NCBI RefSeq assembly: GCF_030246865.1
Contig: NZ_CP126738.1
Coordinates: forward strand, 2,852,001-2,916,000
Direction of reading: 5' to 3'
Origin: Microbacterium sp. zg-B96
GTDB lineage: Bacteria; Actinomycetota; Actinomycetes; Actinomycetales; Microbacteriaceae
Length of the DNA: 64,000 nucleotides
Shown here: one piece after another, positions 59,036 to 64,000 of the stretch
Position numbering within the stretch: position 1 is the first letter of the stretch
Layout: the number at the start of each line of letters is the position of its first letter
Made by a program: the position numbers and the translations under genes
The notes under the pieces: model-generated
What the model was told of the DNA's origin: nothing
What the model saw: the letters and a program-made list of their open reading frames with translations, nothing else
Databases searched by the model: none

Positions 59036-59973
59036 GAAGCCCTCACCTTCGGGTTGAGCCATCCGTTCGCCAAGTCGACGAGGAGGTTCACGATGACGAC
59101 CAGCCCGACACTGAACAGAGACACCCCGAGCATGGCCGGGAGATCTCCCTGGATGGTGGCTAGGTAGCCATAGGTACCGAAACCAGGAAGTGCAAAGATC
59201 TTCTCGACGAACAGCGACGCACCGAACATCGAAATGAACATGAGCGAGAACGTTGTCAGTCCCGGGCCGGCCGCGTTGCGCAGCGTGTGCTTGAGAAGAA
59301 TGGACATCTCGGAGACCCCGCGGCTGCGGAGCGATCGCACATATTCGCGGTTCAGTTCATCTATCATCGAACCGCGAATTTGTGCCGCAAGGGAGGCGAT
59401 ACCTCCGATGGAGAGCACCACCGCCGGCAAGATCACCGAGGCGAACCAACCACCGAAGGATTCCTCCATCGGCACGAACCCGATGGCCGGCACCCATCGC
59501 AACACAATGGCGAACAGATAAACCAGCACGATCCCGAGCACGATGGCGGGGAACACATAGGAGAACGTCGCGATGCCCTGCAACACGTTGTCCAACCACC
59601 CGCCACGGGCGGCCGATGCGACTCCGAGGACGACACTGACGATGAGCGTGATGATGCACGCGAGCGCGACGATCGACAGCGTGATCGGAAGCCGGTTCAC
59701 AAGCGAATCCGCCACGGGTTCGCTCGTGAAGTAGGACGTACCCAGGTCCCCACGGAAGACGCCTCCGAGCCAGGAGAAATACTGCTCGAAGATGGGGCGG
59801 TCGAGGCCGAGCCGGGTGTTAAGGGTCTCTACCTGCTCCGGCGTCGCAGCAGGGCCGAGGATATTCAGCGCAACCGGGATGCCCGCGCCGAAGGTCAGGA
59901 AGAAGGTGATGGCGGTGACGATGAAGATCAGGACAAGTCCCGAACCCAGCCGCCTGAGGATAAACGAGATCAC
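59032..59973 (-). CDS. ABC importer permease, OppB/DppB-like
   Basis: A 313-residue permease. The N-terminal helix comes immediately (ISFILRRLGSGLVLIFIVTAI). A large loop holds RLGLDRPIFEQYFSWLGGVFRGDLGTSYF, and five further helices carry the EAA loop EYVRSLRSRGVSEMSILLKH. The start is GTG at 59973, preceded by GAGGAG; the open frame beyond is not supported. It forms the pore with the permease half of the fusion protein. A 47-base gap with a strong hairpin separates it from the binding-protein gene. Confidence 0.9.
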   Translation of the reverse strand: MISFILRRLGSGLVLIFIVTAITFFLTFGAGIPVALNILGPAATPEQVETLNTRLGLDRPIFEQYFSWLGGVFRGDLGTSYFTSEPVADSLVNRLPITLSIVALACIITLIVSVVLGVASAARGGWLDNVLQGIATFSYVFPAIVLGIVLVYLFAIVLRWVPAIGFVPMEESFGGWFASVILPAVVLSIGGIASLAAQIRGSMIDELNREYVRSLRSRGVSEMSILLKHTLRNAAGPGLTTFSLMFISMFGASLFVEKIFALPGFGTYGYLATIQGDLPAMLGVSLFSVGLVVIVNLLVDLANGWLNPKVRAS

Positions 59974-59985
59974 TATGGCTCCTCG

Positions 59986-60014
59986 GCGGGGTGGGGGCGA
60001 CGCCCCCACCCCGC
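59986..60014 (-). terminator. Intercistronic hairpin between binding protein and permease
   Basis: GCGGGGTGGGGGCG and CGCCCCCACCCCGC flank a single A, so a 12-bp stem with a five-base loop can form. It starts seven bases after the binding-protein stop and has no T-run. Like the hairpin at 35321-35363, it probably adjusts the ratio of binding protein to membrane subunits. Confidence 0.6.
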
Positions 60015-60020
60015 ATTCGA

Positions 60021-61544
60021 TTACTCGGCCGGCGCGAAGGGCAGGACGTTCTGGTTGGCGACGACGGGAGGCGTGTAGTCGATGTCATTCGACACCACGT
60101 ACAGCGGGGTGATGTAGACCATCGGCGCGAACCATGCCTGCTCGACGAGGTACTCGTTCACAGCGCCGAACGCCGCTTCATCCCCGGAGGCGTTGGCTTC
60201 AGCGAGAAGCGCCTCCAACTCGTCGGTCGTCGAGCCGAAGGGGTTGAACACTCCCGCGAGCGACGCGTTCGCATCGCCCGCATCCGAGCCGCTGAAGCCG
60301 TTGAACATGAAGAACATGCCGTAGCTGCCGCCTAGCACCTTGGCGTAGAAGTCCTGGAAAGGCACCGACTCCCAAGTGACCGTAATGCCGATGTCGGCCA
60401 GGGCCTGCCCGATGGCTGATTCGAACTGCGTGCTCATCACCGTGCTGGGCATGGTCACCGCAAAGCCGTCGGGGTATCCGGCCTCGGTTAGCAGGTTCTT
60501 GGCTTCCTCGACGTCGAGGTCATAGGTGGCGGTGAGGTCCTCGTGGAACGCGGCACCGCTGGGGCTGAACACCTGCGCGGTCGGGTGCAGATATCCCGAC
60601 CCGAGTCCGGTTGCGATTGCCTCCCGGTCGAAGGCGAGGTTGATCGCCTGACGGACCCGTGCGTCTGCGAGAGCGGGCACAACCACGCCTTCGCGGTCAA
60701 CGAGCCACAGGGCGCCGAGCGTTCCGGGGAGGCTGACGCCGGTCGTGAACTGGTCGGCGGGGAACTGGGCGAACTGGTCTTTATTGCTGAGACCGGTCAC
60801 GTGGAGCTGGCCGGCCTTCATGGCGTTCTGCGCAGCCGTCGAGTCCGCGATGACCTGCATCTCTACGGTGCTGAACGGATAGGACTCGGCATCGTAGAAG
60901 TCCTCGTTCTTCTCGAGGATGTACGTGGCGCCTGCCGTCGACTCGTCGCTCAGCGTGTAGGCGCCTGATCCGACCGGCTCGAGCTGGGAACTCTCGGCGG
61001 TGAGGACCTCCGGGGCGCCGATGGCGCCGGATACACCGCTCAAGATCGGGATCAGCGAAGCGTCCGGTCGCGCCAGTGAGATGACCACCGTGGACTCATC
61101 GGTGGCCTCGATGTCGGTGACCGACGCGAGGTTCGCGGCAGTCGAGGCGCCCGCGCGAGCTACGTCGAGCGCAGCTACGACGGCCTGCGCATCGAGCACC
61201 TCACCGTTAGTGAATTCGACGCCGTCACGGATGGTCAAAGTGAGCTGCGTGGAGTCGTCGTTGTACTCCCATTCCTCCGCAATGCCGCCGGAGAGCGAAC
61301 CGTCGAGGTTACGGTGGAACACGGTGTCGTACACCGACAGGAACAGGGTCGCGTCGCCACCTGACCATGCGCCGATGGAGAAGTTGGAGGGAGGTGCGCT
61401 GAGCGCCAGACGCAATGTGCGGTCTTCTTGAGGTGCCTCTTCGGCATCCTCACCGCTCTCCCCCGCCGAGCATCCCGCCAATACCACTGCGGCGGCCGCC
61501 GCCAGCGCTAGCCCGGCGACTCGCAGACTCTTCGCACGTGTCAT
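60021..61544 (-). CDS. Solute-binding lipoprotein of an oligopeptide-type ABC importer (SBP family 5)
   Basis: A 507-residue protein with a lipobox VLAGC at about residue 25, then an acidic linker and the SBP family 5 fold (SVYDTVFHRNLDGSLSGGIAEEW, LTLTIRDGVEFTNGEVLDA, ARVRQAINLAFDREAIATGL). It is anchored outside the membrane and delivers ligand to the permeases encoded downstream. The ATG at 61544 is the first of the minus-strand operon that runs to 49362. Palindromes upstream (61614-61656) probably bind the divergent LacI protein. The ligand is presumably an oligosaccharide, not a peptide; this is inference from the hydrolases in the operon. Confidence 0.9.
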   Translation of the reverse strand: MTRAKSLRVAGLALAAAAAVVLAGCSAGESGEDAEEAPQEDRTLRLALSAPPSNFSIGAWSGGDATLFLSVYDTVFHRNLDGSLSGGIAEEWEYNDDSTQLTLTIRDGVEFTNGEVLDAQAVVAALDVARAGASTAANLASVTDIEATDESTVVISLARPDASLIPILSGVSGAIGAPEVLTAESSQLEPVGSGAYTLSDESTAGATYILEKNEDFYDAESYPFSTVEMQVIADSTAAQNAMKAGQLHVTGLSNKDQFAQFPADQFTTGVSLPGTLGALWLVDREGVVVPALADARVRQAINLAFDREAIATGLGSGYLHPTAQVFSPSGAAFHEDLTATYDLDVEEAKNLLTEAGYPDGFAVTMPSTVMSTQFESAIGQALADIGITVTWESVPFQDFYAKVLGGSYGMFFMFNGFSGSDAGDANASLAGVFNPFGSTTDELEALLAEANASGDEAAFGAVNEYLVEQAWFAPMVYITPLYVVSNDIDYTPPVVANQNVLPFAPAE

Positions 61545-61613
61545 TATTTGGACTCCCTTGTCAGTGATTCGCGTTCCCGGCGGTTTTTCACGTCGCGAGA
61601 CTCAGCGATAGTG

Positions 61614-61656
61614 TCACGTGAGACTCACGCGTGACTCCACCCTAGGGCACACGTGT
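61614..61656. promoter_or_regulatory. Cluster of three palindromes between the ABC operon and lacI
   Basis: TCACGTGA (61614-61621), TCACGCGTGA (61625-61634) and ACACGTGT (61649-61656) lie within 43 bases in the divergent region. All share the half-site CACG/CGTG with a central CG, the hallmark of LacI-family operators. They are the likely targets of the regulator at 61737. Confidence 0.6.
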
Positions 61657-61736
61657 TACTGAGTCCATAGCCGGGAGTGAGACGACATAACTTTTTGATC
61701 ACCACCGCAACGGATACTGCATGGCAGGATGTACAC

Positions 61737-62729
61737 ATGTTCGCGACTGAGGGTCGGGCCCGACCGGCCACGAGCACCGACGTGGCACGCCGCGCTGGCG
61801 TTTCCCGGTCAACGGTCAGCAACATCCTCAACGGAAATGACGCGCGTTTTCCGGAGCAGACCCGGCAGAAGGTCCTCGACGCTGCCCGCGAGCTGGAGTA
61901 TCAGCCCTCCGTCGCTGGTCGGTCGCTCGTGAGCGGCCGCAGCGACACCATCGTCGTTCTCGTCGCCAACGCCGGCTTCGCCGCCCACTTCCAAGACGCT
62001 GTAGAACGCGTGATGGCCAACACTCGGCAGATTGGCGGGAACGTCGTCATTCGGGTCGCTGGGGAGAGCCCTAGGGCGACCTCGCAGGCGGTTGCCGTCT
62101 TGCGGCCGCTGGCAGTAGTGGATCTCGGGGTACTCACGCCCGACGACCGGGTATGGCTGGAGGATCGCGGGACCGTCATCGTCCCGTCGCTGGTTTCGGG
62201 TCGCTCGAGCACGCGACTCGACGGTGGAATCTCCGATCTCCAGGCATCCGCACTCCTACACCACAAGCCGAAGGCTCTGTGGTTCGCGGTCCCCGCGACC
62301 TACGAACGCGACCCATACGTGCCCAGTCGACTTGAGGCGTTGCGCCGAGTAGCTCGCACCGCCGGACTCCCCGAGTCGTCGCTCATAGCCGTCGACCTCA
62401 CTGTCGAAAGCGGCATCGCCGCCATGCGAACCGTCCTCTCGGGGCCGACCCCCGCCGGTATCGCTGCTTACAACGACGATGTCGCCCTGGCAATGCTCGC
62501 CGCTGCCCGAGAACTCAGCGTCGCCGTGCCCAAGACGATCGCCGTCGTTGGGGTCGACAACTCCCCCGTCGGCCAGATGTGGTCACCACGTCTCACCACC
62601 GTGGACACCGATCTCGTCGGCATGGTCGACGCCATCGCGATCGAACTGCGGATTTTGCTGGGCGAGTCGGAGTTGGAGATGCCGACCACTCGCACGCACT
62701 TCTCGCTCGTGCGTGGCGAAACAGCGTAA
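61737..62729 (+). CDS. LacI-family regulator of the glycan-uptake operon
   Basis: A 330-residue LacI-type repressor. The helix-turn-helix is TSTDVARRAGVSRSTVSNILNGN, followed by LEYQPSVAGRSLVSGRSDTIVVLV and an effector domain ending GVDNSPVGQMWSPRLTTVDTD. I start it at ATG 61737 (before FATEGRARPATS); the upstream frame to 61677 is not protein-like. It is divergent from the binding-protein gene and near the cluster of palindromes. The effector core is more diverged from typical LacI proteins than that of the regulator at 48288. Confidence 0.85.
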   Translation: MFATEGRARPATSTDVARRAGVSRSTVSNILNGNDARFPEQTRQKVLDAARELEYQPSVAGRSLVSGRSDTIVVLVANAGFAAHFQDAVERVMANTRQIGGNVVIRVAGESPRATSQAVAVLRPLAVVDLGVLTPDDRVWLEDRGTVIVPSLVSGRSSTRLDGGISDLQASALLHHKPKALWFAVPATYERDPYVPSRLEALRRVARTAGLPESSLIAVDLTVESGIAAMRTVLSGPTPAGIAAYNDDVALAMLAAARELSVAVPKTIAVVGVDNSPVGQMWSPRLTTVDTDLVGMVDAIAIELRILLGESELEMPTTRTHFSLVRGETA

Positions 62730-62747
62730 GTGCTCCGCCTTCGCTGG

Positions 62748-64000
62748 TCAGGTCACAGAAACCACGGTCGACATCGGGCTGAGCCCTTCGGCAGATGCTG
62801 TGACGCGCACTTCACCCCTCCCGGTCGTCCGGATGATCGCCAGCGCGCGCCCATCGTAGGTCGTGTGCTCGCTGTCCACCAAAGACTCTCTCGTGGTGTG
62901 CAGCCCGCTCGCGAAGCCCTGGAGCACAGCTGGACCCTCCACGGTGATCGTGACAAGTCGGTCCGCGGTGTTGTGCACCACGCCCGCGTCGTCTTCGAGA
63001 AGCACCTGCAGGTACACCACGTCGCCGACGCGAGGCTCGACGTCCTCGGCACGAACCGCCAAGCGCACGCCTGACCCGGCAGTCGCAAGAAAGGTGCGCC
63101 CCGTCTCGCGCCCGCCTGAGTATGCGACAGCCTCCAAGAGGCCTGGCCGGTATTCGACGTCGAACTCGACACGGAAAGCGCGGGTCGCGCCGACCGCGGT
63201 GCGACCAAGCGAAGCCCCTTCGAGGAGCAGCTCGACCTCATCACCGTCGCTGTACACCTCCACCTGGGTGCGTCGACCCTCAGAGCCCGTCCACGACCAA
63301 CTCGAAACCGTATCGCTCCAGGACCACGGCGTCGCCGACGCGATCTCCTGCCCGTATCGCTCCGGACGCTGCACGGCGATGTACGGGGTGCGGCGCAACC
63401 CGAACACGATCTCGCGGTAGTACGAGACCGGCCTGCGAAACCCCGTGATGTCCAGGTCACCTGTGAATGCAGTCAGGCCCGGAAAATCCGTGGCGAATGT
63501 CGAGCGCAGCTCGGTGTCGGGCTCTTTGTACCGAAGCACCCCTGCGCCCGCTTCACCCAGATAGTCGAAGCCTGTCCACGTGAAGTCGCCCAGGACGTGG
63601 GCGTTGTTGCGCACGAGTTGCCAGTTGACGTCGATGTCGCCCGGCCACGTCTCCGTACCCACGATCACTCGATCGGGGAAGAGCTCGCGATCCATCTCGT
63701 ACCGCGCAACCCCGTAGTTCATCCCCGCGACGTCCAGGACCGAGAACGACTCCTCGGTGCGCGACGTGACTGGGGGCGATGCCTGGATTTGGGCCATCAT
63801 CGCGCCGATGGCACCCATCATCGCGTTGACGCCACCGTCGCCCGGCGCGACCTGGGGAGCCCGATGCTTGCGGCCCTCGAGGATCATGTCCAGCACCGCG
63901 ACGAACCCGTTAATCCCGTTCGTGACCAGACGAGTGGGGTCCAGCTCACGAACCTTCTCCGCAAGGCGCCTCCCCCACAGTGCTCCGAAACGGTCGCCGG
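62748..64000 (-). CDS. GH2 beta-galactosidase-type enzyme, C-terminal part (cut by window edge)
   Basis: About 417 residues of the C-terminal portion of a GH2 enzyme; the frame is open to the window end (GALWGRRLAEKVRELDPTRL at the edge). The catalytic-domain block DRVIVGTETWPGDIDVNWQLV holds the nucleophile Glu of TETWP, followed by VLGDFTWTGFDYLGEAGAG. Then come beta-sandwich domains (SWSWTGSEGRRTQVEVYSDG, VELLLEGASLGR) like the DUF4982-type region, and a last Ig-like domain ending STVVSVT. The acid/base NE motif lies outside the window. It likely removes beta-linked galactose or glucuronic acid from the glycan handled by this locus. Confidence 0.85.
   Translation of the reverse strand, partial: GDRFGALWGRRLAEKVRELDPTRLVTNGINGFVAVLDMILEGRKHRAPQVAPGDGGVNAMMGAIGAMMAQIQASPPVTSRTEESFSVLDVAGMNYGVARYEMDRELFPDRVIVGTETWPGDIDVNWQLVRNNAHVLGDFTWTGFDYLGEAGAGVLRYKEPDTELRSTFATDFPGLTAFTGDLDITGFRRPVSYYREIVFGLRRTPYIAVQRPERYGQEIASATPWSWSDTVSSWSWTGSEGRRTQVEVYSDGDEVELLLEGASLGRTAVGATRAFRVEFDVEYRPGLLEAVAYSGGRETGRTFLATAGSGVRLAVRAEDVEPRVGDVVYLQVLLEDDAGVVHNTADRLVTITVEGPAVLQGFASGLHTTRESLVDSEHTTYDGRALAIIRTTGRGEVRVTASAEGLSPMSTVVSVT

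Overview
The window comes from a high-GC Gram-positive chromosome. The strong G/C preference at third codon positions, four copies of a short DUF7882-type protein family, actinobacterial HNH/DUF222 and cold-shock genes, and many starts preceded directly by a -10 box all point to Microbacteriaceae, most likely Microbacterium or a close relative. This assignment is inferred from style and gene content; the window has no rRNA marker. I found no tRNA, rRNA, CRISPR array, IS element or prophage.

Layout. (1) 1-6824, minus strand: a tightly coupled operon with a peptide-type ABC importer (lipoprotein, two permeases, one double-ATPase protein), an FMN-dependent luciferase-like monooxygenase and a CMD-domain protein. 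A new gene begins at the left edge. A collapsed remnant of a second monooxygenase lies just upstream at 6857-7211. (2) 7402-18051: mixed housekeeping and unknown genes. These include a FUSC-type membrane protein, a squalene-cyclase-like protein, an HNH endonuclease, AraD, several small unknown proteins, a cold-shock protein with an odd in-frame leader, a fatty acid desaturase, a PfkB kinase/SurE pair, and a MarR regulator divergent from a DUF7882 gene. (3) 18061-25912: histidine utilisation in the order hutH, hutU, M20 amidohydrolase, hutF, hutI, with a divergent IclR regulator. (4) 25885-30296: an amino-sugar/tagatose-phosphate operon (SIS isomerase, ROK kinase, PfkB kinase, class II aldolase, DeoR regulator). 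(5) 30422-36704: LacI regulator, GH35 beta-galactosidase and a three-gene sugar ABC importer, tied together by a shared 16-nt operator-like sequence. (6) 37019-40847: a divergent arsenic island (arsR and acr3 one way; arsO, an ArsN-like acetyltransferase and arsC the other). (7) 40783-44923: two more DUF7882 genes, a short solute-binding lipoprotein coupled to a CDF metal transporter, and a YihY protein. (8) 45050-45585: eroded coding DNA. (9) 45940-64000: a plant-glycan locus with GH78 rhamnosidase, two LacI regulators, a tannase-like hydrolase, a GH43 protein, a GH65-like protein, an MFS carrier, a complete oligopeptide-type ABC importer that includes a permease-ATPase fusion, and the C-terminal part of a GH2 enzyme at the right edge.

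How the parts work together. Regions 4 and 5 together look able to cleave a beta-galactoside and to process a galactosamine-type sugar through tagatose phosphate. Region 9 looks able to import and take apart a rhamnose-capped galactan such as an arabinogalactan. The arsenic island combines arsenite export, arsenate reduction, a flavin monooxygenase and a probable N-acetyltransferase, which fits defence against organoarsenical antibiotics as well as inorganic arsenic. The main unexplained features are the DUF7882 paralogues with their small neighbours, the domain encoded in frame upstream of the cold-shock gene, and the collapsed genes.
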